From a virus, in the IMG/VR virus record IMGVR_UViG_3300006789_000025, positions 1-59,470 of that record: a stretch of 59,470 nucleotides of DNA. One strand, given 5' to 3'. Shown in pieces: positions 12,777 through 21,800 of the stretch. The notes below the pieces were generated by a model that saw only the letters and a program-made list of their open reading frames with translations, did no database searches and was not told the origin of the DNA. Within the stretch, counting starts at the first letter, position 1. Each line of letters opens with the position of its first letter. Both the position numbers and the translations under genes were made by a program.

Positions 12777-12961
12777 CCCCTGCAGAGTTTATTACTTGGC
12801 TCAAAGCTCAGCCGCTACAGAAAGATGGCACTGTTAAGATTGCTTTAAATAAAAGTGAAAGGACAGGTAATTGGTATACCCAACTCGACACCTTCGTCCC
12901 AAAGAAAAAACAGGAGGAAGCTCCCGCTCCTGAGGAGACTGAAGAAGACGCTCCGTTCTAA
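12668..12961 (+). CDS. Hypothetical protein, possible ssDNA-related accessory
   Basis: A 97-aa protein starting MSQETKKDDAIWVEGLRIFKL. The first 75 residues alternate short strands (VEGLRIFKLEEGQGRSWGVADIKI, then TVKIALNKSERTGNWYTQLDTF). The tail is acidic and ends EEDAPF. An acidic tail ending in Phe is the signature of phage and bacterial single-strand DNA-binding proteins, and the gene sits between recombination and replication genes, so an SSB-like role is possible. The OB fold cannot be confirmed by eye. Repeat copy 7 follows 5 bases after the stop. Confidence 0.6.
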   Translation: MSQETKKDDAIWVEGLRIFKLEEGQGRSWGVADIKITPAEFITWLKAQPLQKDGTVKIALNKSERTGNWYTQLDTFVPKKKQEEAPAPEETEEDAPF

Positions 12962-12966
12962 TGATA

Positions 12967-12994
12967 GAGGGTGGGGGTTCAAACCTCCACCCTC
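12967..12994 (+). terminator. G-rich hairpin repeat, copy 7, probable terminator
   Basis: GAGGGTGGGGG pairs with CCTCCACCCTC (11 bp with one wobble) around TTCAAA, followed by TTTATC. It ends the recombination gene group, just before the small membrane frame at 13001. Confidence 0.6.
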
Positions 12995-13000
12995 TTTATC

Positions 13001-13150
13001 ATGGCAGATGTTAGTTTTAAACACTGCTTACTCTCTCTTATATTATTCTCTATCTTTACTTTCCTTCCCTTATGTAAGAAGAAAAGTAACATTTTCAACA
13101 CAACTACTGAGAATCAATTAGTTACATCCTCCAAACAAACACAGACCTGA
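13001..13150 (+). CDS. Possible small membrane protein
   Basis: A 49-aa frame starting MADVSFKHC with one hydrophobic segment, LLSLILFSIFTFLPLC at about 10-25, then a basic KKK and a polar Thr/Asn-rich tail. It fills the gap between the terminator-like repeat and the primase-helicase gene, ending 1 base before that ATG. A TATCTTTA sequence inside the frame could instead be a -7 box for the primase, so this may be a leader region rather than a gene. Confidence 0.35.
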   Translation: MADVSFKHCLLSLILFSIFTFLPLCKKKSNIFNTTTENQLVTSSKQTQT

Positions 13151-13151
13151 C

Positions 13152-15587
13152 ATGCAAGCAACACACAAGAACACAACCATCTTTAAAAACATACATGATA
13201 CGCAGACAGCTTACTATATATCTACACTTAAAGCTTTATCTAGAATCAAGGATGGGGCTTCAAAGGATTTAGTAAAGAAGATTCGGAATCGTAATGTAAC
13301 CAAGGAAGAAAGGCAAGAACTTAAGAAGCTACTGCCTGCCATTTGCTTTAGCGGTTTATTTAATAAACGAAAAGATGATAGCCTTCAAGAGCATAGCGGA
13401 TTTATATGCCTAGACTTTGATGACTATGATAAAAAGAAAGACCTGATAGCAGACAAGGATAAACTATCTAAAGACAGATACGTATACTCCGTGTTCGAGT
13501 CTCCATCAGGCAGAGGACTGAAGGCTTTAGTTCGTATACCACCGGTCGCTGAGAAACACGTTCAGTATTTTAATGCTATAGAAAAATACTTTAGCAATCC
13601 TCATTTTGATAAGACAAGTAAGAATGTAGGTAGGGTATGCTATGAATCATACGACCCTAACCTTTACCTCAATGAGGAGTCAGAGATGTGGACTAAGGTG
13701 GAAGAGCCTGAGTATGTAGAGGTGGTCAGTCACCGAGACCCACCCACCATACCAATCAATGATGAGAATAAGATAGTAGAGATACTTATCAAGTGGTGGA
13801 CAAAGAAGTACCCAATGGTACAAGGCTCACGAAACCATCACACATTCGTATTGGCTATGGCATTCAATGATTACGGTATCAATAAAAGCTTAGCCTCACA
13901 TGTGCTAAGACAGTATGAGTCTGATGACTTCACGTCAGCAGAGATATCGCGAACCATTGATTCTGCTTACAGCCACACAGAAAACTTTGCCACTAAGTAC
14001 TACGAGGACGATGAACACATCAACCAAATAAAGACATTACTTAAAAGTGGTGTGTCAAAAAAAGATATCCGCTCTCAACTCAAAGAGTCTTCCAATCTTG
14101 AGAGTGATGTAATTGAATCCGTTATCACACGGTTGGAAGAAGAGAATGAAAGCATATGCTTTTGGACTAAGTCAGAGAAGGGGGTAATAAAGATAGACCA
14201 CCTTGAGTTTAAAAATTTCCTTGAAGACAACGGCTTCTACAAGTTCTGCCCTGAAGGAAGTAAGAACTATGTCTTTGTCAAGGTGACGAACAACCTCATC
14301 GACCACACATCAGAGAAAGAGATAAAGGATTTTATACTGACGTACCTCCTATCAGTGGAAGACAAAAGTATCTATAACTTTTTTGCTGACTCGGTAAGGT
14401 TCTTTCGTGAAGAGTTCCTTACCCTTCTTGCCACGATAGACATATACTTTATCAAGGATGGAAGTAAGACATCGTACTTGTACTACCTAAACTGTGCGGT
14501 CAAGATTGAGATAGACGGCATCAAGGTTATAGATTATATCGACCTCGGTGGTTACGTATGGAAGGAGCACGTTATAAACAGGAACTTCTTGGAGTGTGAG
14601 TTTGAAGGCTGTGACTTCTCTGTTTTTATAGGTAACATATGTAACAATAATGAGGAGAGAAAAGAAACCATGGAGACAACCGTGGGTTACCTGATGCATG
14701 GCTACAAGAATCTAAGCTACTGTCCTGCTGTCATTTTAAATGATGAGGTTATTAGTGATAGTCCTGAGGGTGGCACAGGAAAGGGCTTGGTCATGAACGC
14801 TTTATCTCAGATGAAGAAGTTGGTTGTGATTGACGGCAAGGCATTTGCCTTTGAGAAATCATTCCCCTATCAGTTGGTCTCTGCGGATACGCAGATACTT
14901 TGCTTCGATGATGTAAAGAAAAGCTTTGACTTCGAGCGGTTGTTCTCTGTAGTTACGGAAGGACTAACGCTTGAGAAAAAGAATAAGGATGCTATCAAGA
15001 TACCATTTGAGAAGTCACCTAAGATTGCCATCACTACCAACTATCCTATCAAGGGAGCGGGCAATAGTTTTGAGAGAAGGAAGTGGGAGTTGGAACTGCA
15101 TCAGCACTACAATAAGAACCACACTCCTGTCATGGAGTTCAAGAAACATTTCTTTGCTGATTGGGATGATGAGGATTGGTGCAGGTTTGACAACTACATG
15201 ATTGATTGTCTTATCCAATACTTAAAGAAGGGGTTGGTTAAGAGTGACTTCATTAACCTTGAGATGAAGAAAGCATTGCGAGCCACAAACCCTGACTTCA
15301 TGGAGTGGTGTGGTGTAATAAATTCAGACGAAGAGTCTAATCGATTCTTAGTTCTGCATGAGAAGAACCACATGAATCAGATGTACGTAGACTTCATAAC
15401 TGAGTATCCTGATTACGCACCAAGAGCGAAGATGACTATCTCTCGTCAAGAGTTCCATAGATGGATTGTAAGGTACTCTTTGTATAAGTATGGGGTAGAA
15501 CCTGAGACGGGAAGAGATAGTGTAGGGAAGTGGGTTCGTATGAGACCAAAGCACGAGCTTGAGGTTCAGACATCGTTCACGATATGA
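13152..15587 (+). CDS. Replicative primase-helicase (BT4734/VirE N-terminal domain + P-loop helicase)
   Basis: This is an 811-aa protein. Residues about 55-170 match the BT4734-like/VirE N-terminal domain typical of Bacteroidetes elements (ICFSGLF, the acidic LDFDDYD at 87-93, YSVFESPSGRGLKALVRI). The C-terminal half is a phage/SF3-type helicase with Walker A GGTGKG at 540-545, Walker B ILCFDD near 581, and the sensor ITTNYPIKG. It should unwind and prime phage DNA at the fork. The 811-aa size and domain order are those of fused phage primase-helicases. It overlaps the next helicase gene by four bases. No phage DNA polymerase is encoded nearby, so it probably recruits the host replisome. Confidence 0.85.
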   Translation: MQATHKNTTIFKNIHDTQTAYYISTLKALSRIKDGASKDLVKKIRNRNVTKEERQELKKLLPAICFSGLFNKRKDDSLQEHSGFICLDFDDYDKKKDLIADKDKLSKDRYVYSVFESPSGRGLKALVRIPPVAEKHVQYFNAIEKYFSNPHFDKTSKNVGRVCYESYDPNLYLNEESEMWTKVEEPEYVEVVSHRDPPTIPINDENKIVEILIKWWTKKYPMVQGSRNHHTFVLAMAFNDYGINKSLASHVLRQYESDDFTSAEISRTIDSAYSHTENFATKYYEDDEHINQIKTLLKSGVSKKDIRSQLKESSNLESDVIESVITRLEEENESICFWTKSEKGVIKIDHLEFKNFLEDNGFYKFCPEGSKNYVFVKVTNNLIDHTSEKEIKDFILTYLLSVEDKSIYNFFADSVRFFREEFLTLLATIDIYFIKDGSKTSYLYYLNCAVKIEIDGIKVIDYIDLGGYVWKEHVINRNFLECEFEGCDFSVFIGNICNNNEERKETMETTVGYLMHGYKNLSYCPAVILNDEVISDSPEGGTGKGLVMNALSQMKKLVVIDGKAFAFEKSFPYQLVSADTQILCFDDVKKSFDFERLFSVVTEGLTLEKKNKDAIKIPFEKSPKIAITTNYPIKGAGNSFERRKWELELHQHYNKNHTPVMEFKKHFFADWDDEDWCRFDNYMIDCLIQYLKKGLVKSDFINLEMKKALRATNPDFMEWCGVINSDEESNRFLVLHEKNHMNQMYVDFITEYPDYAPRAKMTISRQEFHRWIVRYSLYKYGVEPETGRDSVGKWVRMRPKHELEVQTSFTI

Positions 15588-17065
15588 GTGATGTCATAGA
15601 GCGTATCCCGGGTTACTCTGACGATATGATGCACAAATGGTGCTTGACCCTGCAAAGGGTGGTGTGCGCCACTAAAGAAGTCAAGAGTGGGCGGGGAAGA
15701 AATACAGTTGTAAGGACTGTACTGAAAAGCCCTACTCATCAAGACGTTATAGACAGGATTAATAGGAGCGTTGAATTCTACAACACGGAATCAAATATGG
15801 AATTTAAATACAGGGATTACCAAGAAGAAATAATAGAGCAAGCAAATCAAATTCTCTCTGACCACAGGTTTGTTTACTTAGGAATGCAGGTAAGAACAGG
15901 CAAGACCCTTACAAGTTTAGGGCTTGCTGAGGTAAGAGCTACTCGTCACAATGATGTAGAAAATGTTTTGTTCTTAACGAAGAAGAAAGCTATGTCAAGT
16001 ATTACAGATGACTCTGACTTGATGTGTCCATCGTATACTTTGTTTGTCATGAACTATGAGAGCATGCATAAGTTACCCTCAATCAAATGGGATATGGTTG
16101 TGTTGGATGAAGCCCATGGCATGGGTGCTTTCCCCAAGGCAAGCAAGAGGGCTAAGCAGGTGAGAGATATGATAAAGAAACATAACCCATTCGTGGTTCT
16201 TATGTCAGGCACACCTACTCCCGAAAGCTACAGTCAGATGTACCATCAGATATATGGGATACCAACAAACCCATTCTCTAAATACACAAACTTCTATCGC
16301 TTCGCTGATGACTACGTAAACGTTACGCAGTTGAAGATTAACGGTAGACAAATGAACGACTACAAGAAGGGAAGGTCAGACATCTTGAAGGCAATGAAGC
16401 CTTACACGATTAACTACACGCAGAAAGAAGCGGGGTTCAAGGTTGATACCAAGGAGCATGTTGTCAAGGTAAAGATGTCGGACAAGACATATGAACTTTG
16501 TAAACGCCTCAAGAAAGATGAGGTTATCGAAGGGAAGAAAGAAGTTATTTTAGCTGACACAGCAGTTAAGATGATGATTAAATTACATCAGCTTTACTCA
16601 GGAACTATAAAGTTTGAGAGCGGAAAGTCAATCGTGCTTGATGATTCGAAAGCGGTATTCATCCACGACAACTTCGGAGATAAAAAGATAGGAATATTTT
16701 ATAAGTTTGTAGCAGAGCTTGAAGCATTGAAGGCGGTGTATGGTGACAAGCTTACTACTGAATTAGATGAGTTCAATAACACGGACAAAAGCATTGCGCT
16801 TCAGGTGGTAAGTGGAAGGGAAGGAATTTCTTTGAGGAAAGCAGAGCTGTTGGTTTACTACAACATAGACTTTAGTGCTACCACCTATTGGCAATCGAGA
16901 GATAGGATGACAACTAAGGAAAGATTAACGAGCGATGTGTATTGGATATTTTCTGATGGAGGAATTGAAGAGTCCATATACAAGGCTGTGACTAAAAAGA
17001 AATCATTCACCACCTCACATTTCAAAAGAGAATATGGTTCAACGTCAGGAGCGTCAATCAGATAG
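15584..17065 (+). CDS. SF2 DEAH-box helicase / SNF2-like ATPase
   Basis: This 493-aa protein has a QxxxI-like entry (YRDYQEEIIEQANQIL), Walker A QVRTGKT at 102-108, Walker B DEAH at 175-178, motif III SGTPTPES near 210, and a C-terminal helicase lobe with QVVSGREGISLRKAELLVYYN and QSRDR (motifs V and VI). Such phage helicases remodel DNA during replication, recombination or transcription. No nuclease domain is fused. The first 65 residues are variable. It overlaps its neighbours on both sides (4 bases upstream, 32 downstream), so all are cotranslated. Confidence 0.85.
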   Translation: MSDVIERIPGYSDDMMHKWCLTLQRVVCATKEVKSGRGRNTVVRTVLKSPTHQDVIDRINRSVEFYNTESNMEFKYRDYQEEIIEQANQILSDHRFVYLGMQVRTGKTLTSLGLAEVRATRHNDVENVLFLTKKKAMSSITDDSDLMCPSYTLFVMNYESMHKLPSIKWDMVVLDEAHGMGAFPKASKRAKQVRDMIKKHNPFVVLMSGTPTPESYSQMYHQIYGIPTNPFSKYTNFYRFADDYVNVTQLKINGRQMNDYKKGRSDILKAMKPYTINYTQKEAGFKVDTKEHVVKVKMSDKTYELCKRLKKDEVIEGKKEVILADTAVKMMIKLHQLYSGTIKFESGKSIVLDDSKAVFIHDNFGDKKIGIFYKFVAELEALKAVYGDKLTTELDEFNNTDKSIALQVVSGREGISLRKAELLVYYNIDFSATTYWQSRDRMTTKERLTSDVYWIFSDGGIEESIYKAVTKKKSFTTSHFKREYGSTSGASIR

Positions 17066-17489
17066 AGACCGAGAGTTAAAGGCTATGGAGCTGTGGTCAC
17101 AGGGTAATTATGAATACTACAAACTCGACCCGAATGACATTGACTTTAAGGTAAGGTCAAAGAGAACTAATGTGACAGCTTTCATAGAGGTAAAGGGTAG
17201 GAACAGGACGGTTGATAAAGCTTTCCCACTGCCTATTGCCGCACGTAAGTTGGTCAAGCTAGACGACTCAAGGAAGCAAGACAAAAATGCCACGAGAGCT
17301 TTTATAATATGGGCATGTACTGATGGAATAATTTGGTGTGACCTTGATAAGTTAAGTGGGATTGCTCGCATGGGTGGAAGACCCCAAAGACCTGACACTG
17401 CTAACGATTGGGAGGTCATGGTTTACTACAATAGAAACCAAGCCCCATTCAAGACCATAATGAATATTAGTGAAGAGGATAAGTTGTAA
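17034..17489 (+). CDS. Putative PD-(D/E)XK-like nuclease
   Basis: This 151-aa protein starts MVQRQERQSDRDRELKAMEL. A predicted core consists of an N-terminal helix, an acidic NDIDFKVRS strand, and the strand AFIEVKGRNR at about 43-52, the E-x-K signature of restriction-like nucleases. A strand AFIIWACTDGIIWCDL follows. Substrate unknown. It overlaps the helicase gene by 32 bases and precedes a VRR-NUC gene, giving two small nucleases in a row next to a helicase. Confidence 0.55.
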   Translation: MVQRQERQSDRDRELKAMELWSQGNYEYYKLDPNDIDFKVRSKRTNVTAFIEVKGRNRTVDKAFPLPIAARKLVKLDDSRKQDKNATRAFIIWACTDGIIWCDLDKLSGIARMGGRPQRPDTANDWEVMVYYNRNQAPFKTIMNISEEDKL

Positions 17490-17499
17490 ATTGTCATCA

Positions 17500-17739
17500 A
17501 TGACTGAACAACAAATCCAATCAAAGAGAATCAAACAGCTAGAATCTGAAGGGTATTACGTTCTTAAATTAGTACAAACCAACAAGAACGGAATCCCTGA
17601 TGTCATAGCTATTCCGCCTAACTGCGGTGTTGTATTTAGTGAGATTAAAACACCAAAGGGTAGGCTGTCAAAACTACAAGAGTATCGATTAAAAGAATTA
17701 GAAGCCCATGGATTACGCACCGAGGTATACCGAGGATGA
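17500..17739 (+). CDS. VRR-NUC domain nuclease
   Basis: This 79-aa protein is essentially a stand-alone VRR-NUC domain: an N-terminal helix (MTEQQIQSKRIKQLESEG), then NKNGIPDVIAI with the catalytic Asp, and VVFSEIKTPKGRLSKLQEYR with the E-x-K, followed by a conserved Gln. Family members cut branched DNA such as Holliday junctions. The ATG at 17500 gives the standard length; an in-frame start at 17470 overlaps the previous gene. In a phage it would resolve recombination or packaging intermediates. Confidence 0.85.
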   Translation: MTEQQIQSKRIKQLESEGYYVLKLVQTNKNGIPDVIAIPPNCGVVFSEIKTPKGRLSKLQEYRLKELEAHGLRTEVYRG

Positions 17740-18031
17740 GAAACCATATGAGTTAGATGAAGAGTTTGTTACTCAGGTAAGAGAGCTTCCTCGTCATCTC
17801 CTTGTTGAGGTGCTAAGACTTCTGCATGACAACGCTGATTACTTAGTAGGCCCTCAAGATAAGTACATAGAAATAGGTGGGGTTGTTGAGCTTGAATATC
17901 CTTACTTTTTTAAGATAGGATATGTGTTTTATTATTCCGATACCCCTGTGCTAGTAAGCTTTGAAGAGATATCTCAAGATGAATATCTAGACCTAATATT
18001 AGAAGACTCTTACTTAATTAATTTAGATTAA
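17708..18031 (+). CDS. Hypothetical acidic protein
   Basis: This 107-aa protein starts MDYAPRYTEDEKPYELDEEF and is strongly acidic at both ends. A helix (LPRHLLVEVLRLLHDNADYL) is followed by strands rich in Tyr and Phe (VELEYPYFFKIGYVFYYSDTPVLVSFEEI). No catalytic motif. It overlaps the VRR-NUC gene by 32 bases and abuts the next gene, so it belongs to the replication operon. Confidence 0.6.
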   Translation: MDYAPRYTEDEKPYELDEEFVTQVRELPRHLLVEVLRLLHDNADYLVGPQDKYIEIGGVVELEYPYFFKIGYVFYYSDTPVLVSFEEISQDEYLDLILEDSYLINLD

Positions 18032-18583
18032 ATGAAGCCCGTTAAACCAACCAACATACAGGAGTTAATTGAATTAGTAAACGAAACTTGCGAGTGTGAC
18101 ATACTTAAAAAGAGTAGGCTGCGTAAGGATGTAGATGGGCGTATGATATTTGCTCAAGTCCTTTATAGCAAAGGGCTTACCAAGTCTGCTATTGGTAGGA
18201 TAATGAATAAGAATCACGCCACCGTAGTTTACTACATACGAAAGATAGAAGGCTACCTCAGGCACGATGAGATAATGCGTAATCGATATCACTACGTGTC
18301 TAACATATACTCTCCAATTAATACCACTCCTCATTACTATCAGTACAACAGGATGGATTTGATGGAGGAAATACGTAAGGTATCATCAGAGCTTGAGCGT
18401 GTAAACACAGAGAACACTGAGCTTAGAAAATCTTTGCATGAAACTAAACGCAAGGACATCCGACTATCTAATCTTTATCGGCTAGTAAAAGAAAGAACTC
18501 CTCTCGGTAGAGAGCAGGAGGTGGAAAGAAAATTAACCCATATCTACAATGGAGTGGATATATCTCAACCTAAATCAGCATGA
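18032..18583 (+). CDS. DnaA domain IV-like HTH protein with coiled coil
   Basis: This 183-aa protein starts MKPVKPTNIQELIELVNETC. Residues about 30-80 (DGRMIFAQVLYSKGLTKSAI, MNKNHATVVYYIRKIEGYL) match the DnaA C-terminal DNA-binding domain, including the 'NHATVVYYIRKI' recognition helix. Residues about 108-145 form a coiled coil (LMEEIRKVSSELERVNTENTEL). No ATPase domain is present. It could bind DnaA boxes as a dimer at a phage origin or early promoter. Its stop overlaps the start of the small zinc-ribbon gene. Confidence 0.65.
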   Translation: MKPVKPTNIQELIELVNETCECDILKKSRLRKDVDGRMIFAQVLYSKGLTKSAIGRIMNKNHATVVYYIRKIEGYLRHDEIMRNRYHYVSNIYSPINTTPHYYQYNRMDLMEEIRKVSSELERVNTENTELRKSLHETKRKDIRLSNLYRLVKERTPLGREQEVERKLTHIYNGVDISQPKSA

Positions 18584-18732
18584 CTCGTTGCCCTATGTGT
18601 AAGTCCAATTTAGTTTGGAACTCAGACTTTGATTATGAGGACTATGGTAAGGACGGCAGCGGAGTTGTCGGCTCTTATTCTTGCCCTTCAACTGACTGCG
18701 TAGTCACGGATGTGGATATATTTATGGACTAA
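18580..18732 (+). CDS. Small zinc-ribbon protein
   Basis: A 50-aa protein starting MTRCPMCKSNLVW. CPMC at 4-7 and CPSTDC at 35-40 form a four-cysteine zinc-ribbon pair, with a Gly/Asp-rich middle (DYGKDGSGVVGSYS). The ATG overlaps the previous stop (ATGA). Similar tiny zinc ribbons in phages bind nucleic acid or host transcription factors, but no specific role can be read here. It is the last gene of the plus-strand arm. Confidence 0.7.
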   Translation: MTRCPMCKSNLVWNSDFDYEDYGKDGSGVVGSYSCPSTDCVVTDVDIFMD

Positions 18733-18736
18733 CACT

Positions 18737-18752
18737 GAGGGTTTAAACCCCC
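18737..18752. repeat. Dispersed G-rich hairpin repeat, copy 8 (short)
   Basis: GAGGG-TTTAAA-CCCCC with one mismatch, lying 4 bases after the last plus-strand gene. It carries the TTTAAA centre used by the late-arm copies rather than TTCAAA. Confidence 0.5.
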
Positions 18753-18810
18753 ACTGTTATATATTTGACACGTACTCCGTCTACTTTTATTTTGGTTGTT
18801 TGGTTTAAAG

Positions 18811-18843
18811 CCCCCTCGTCCGTGTTGCGCGAGGGGGTTTTTT
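18811..18843 (+). terminator. Strong terminator between the converging arms
   Basis: CCCCCTCG (18811-18818) pairs with CGAGGGGG (18830-18837) around an 11-nt loop and is followed by six T. The stop codon of the opposing giant gene (18842-18844) overlaps the T-run. Downstream for the minus strand is GGC then TTTAAA, so it may act weakly in that direction too. Confidence 0.85.
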
Positions 18844-21800
18844 ACCGCTTGTTTTTAGGAAGACGCTTGAACTTCCTTGCATCCTCCCTAGCTTTCTTCG
18901 CTTCTTTACGAGCCTTTCGAGCGGGAGTTTCACGAGACTCTCTGCGTTCTTTCTTGCGCTCTTTCTCTGCCTCCAATCGTTTCCCATACTCGCTTAGCTC
19001 GCCATCTTTAAACTTACTAGGCTGATAGGATGGTGTCACCCCGATGCTTTCATAGAACGACTCCATGTCCTGCACCGCAAGGGTTGGGTCATCTATCTGC
19101 TCGTTAACGAAGTTGTATACACCTATACCCACATTGGTATTAGCTTTCAGCGCAAGGTCAGCAGCTGTCTTCAATGTTGCAATAGCCGCATCACCACCTG
19201 TCTCTACCTTTCTGAAGTTTCTAAATACATTTGACAGTGGGTTTACTCCCTGCTCACCGGGTCGGAATCCATCTCCCATCATGTAGCTTGCTACTCCCTC
19301 GGCTGTACTTCCGAGCAGTGGCACAAAGGATAAAAGGTTAAGACCTGTCATAGCAATTGCCATCTTCTTCATGACCTCTTCCCTGTCATCGTCATCTCCC
19401 GCCCATAGCTTTCCGAAGTTAGAAGCCCCCACGAATAGTGCGTTGGCTACTCCGTAGTTGATGTAGAACTTACGAACGTCCTTGAGCTTAGGGGCTTTCC
19501 CTTTACCCGCATCACGAGCTATGTTAGTGCCTGACTGCACAACGTTGTTAATCATCAGGAGCGATGCGCTACCAAACATAGTGAACATCCTTGTGAAGGC
19601 ATCTTGGTTTTGCTGAATGACACTACGGTCAGCCGCTCTACGGCTTTGTTGAGTAGCGTTGTACTCTTCAAACTTTTCGATAGCAACATCAGGCTCCATA
19701 CCATTGATGATATCTCGTCGGTAGTTAGCCATGTACCCAAGCACACCTGCAATGTCACCCACTACAGTGGCTAGTCCTGCCATCTTCTGATATGCTCGCT
19801 GTACATTTCCACGGAATCCCTGCTTTCGTATGGTCGGGATACGCCTTGCGCCACCTTCAAGACCTACAATATCTCCCTTGATACCAAGCTTTAAACGTTG
19901 CTTAAACTGAGGAGATGATTTCTCGGCAAGTCTCATGTACTTCCTAGGCTGAGCCATCACTGCCGCGTAGTCAGCCATCCATAGCATGATATCTATTACA
20001 GGCATACGCTTACCGTCTTTGCGGTAGGTGTAGTCAGGGATAGCTTGTACAGCAGAGGTAGCTTGCTTAATTACTTGAACAGCTTTGAATGCTAGAGCAA
20101 CACCTGTGTATGCAGTCTGCATCCAATTAAGTGCCTTATCAGTATATATAGCCCCCTTGCCTGAGTTAGGATTGATGGCTTGGTTGATAGACTGCCGCAC
20201 CATACTTGTCATCCCTGTTATCTTAAGGACTGTCTTTACTGCCTCGTTATTCATGATTGAATTAAGAGTGCGAGTATCAGCAGAGTAAGCTTTGAACCTT
20301 TCCATAGATTGGAAGTGGTCTTCCAATGCAGTAGTAAACGATGCGCCTTCTAAATCTATCTCACTATCTACGTCCAAACGATTCTTCAATCCCGTTGCAA
20401 ACTCTGCATCAAAGATGGCTTGGAAGTCACCGTCCTCTAGCAGCTTAGTGTCTGTCTTGGTTATTGTTCTAGTAGGGAAGTAGTTCGATATGTAGTTTAG
20501 GTTGACATCATTAGTCTCCCGATACACATTGTTAACTGTCTCATAGTATTCATTACTTAGGTAATCAACTACGGCATCTGAGAATGCCATAAGGTCTGCA
20601 CCTAGGTAGCCCTCTATCTGTGCGGCAAAAGCAGGGTCATCAAAATCCATTCCCATCCTACGCAGCTTGTCGCGTTGAATAGGATTCTTAGACAAGGCGT
20701 ACAACCTCATCACCTTGTCCAAATCAAACTTTTCTTTTCTCACAGAAGTAGGCCCTTCCTTCCCAATCTTTCCTACTTCAAGTTCAATAGACTCCTTTGA
20801 GTATACCTCTCTACGCAGGGTCTCGTAGTCCTTGAAGCCAAACTGCTTTGCTAACGAATCTAATTTAGCTGTCTCAGAAAAATATGCTTTTAGATATCTG
20901 CTTTCAGCTTTATTGAGTCGGTCATAAACTTGCTTCTTCATCTCAGGGCCAAGCGTATTCATGAACGTGCCAAGATGGTATAGCCCACGTAGCACAGACT
21001 TTATTACATCACCTGTATTATTATTGCGGAAGGTATCTACATATACTTTCGCGCCCGCTACCATCCCCTTGAATCTAGCACTTGCCCCCTGTCCTTTTCC
21101 TGACCGCCATAAACGTCGAGCCTCTTTTGCCTTTGCGTTAATTTCGTTCTCGTTGAGAGGGCTACCGTCTGTATTAAAGAACTCAGGGAATAGCTGTTTG
21201 AGCTGTGCTGTTACACCCTCATTAATTTCAGCATTCTTTTCTGACCTCTCCTTCTGAGTCTGCTTTAGGATAGTGCGCTCCATCATCTGCTCCACAGCAT
21301 AACCTTCTGTTATAGCTTGAACTTCTTCAAGGGTCATGTCCTGTATACCTTGGAACTCTTGGAAAGCCATAGCCTTTAACACAACCCTACGCTCCTTAGA
21401 TGTAAGGCTATCGAATCCCTGTTGGATATTTTTCGCAATGGCCTTAGCTGCTTCTTCTGTTTCAAGGGTAGCTCGAATAGCATCTAGGGCTGCTTGTCGC
21501 TTTGCGGGGTTTTTTATTGTGGCAGCTGCCAATACCTTGCTTAACTCAGCGGCAAACGCCTGAGCGTCTGCACCTATGCTACCCCTTCTTACTTTATTAC
21601 TACCTATGGAAGACCTTCCCTTTCGAGCATCCTTCTTTACCTGAGCCACCAACTTATTGATGAGCTTTCCTTTAATCTTTTCATTCTGTATAGCCACCTG
21701 AGCCAAGACATATTCCATGTCGGCAAGCAGGCTTGACTCAGTAGCCTTAGCAACTCGATTGACAAGGCGGTTTATCTGAGCCTGACTATAGATGCCTGAC

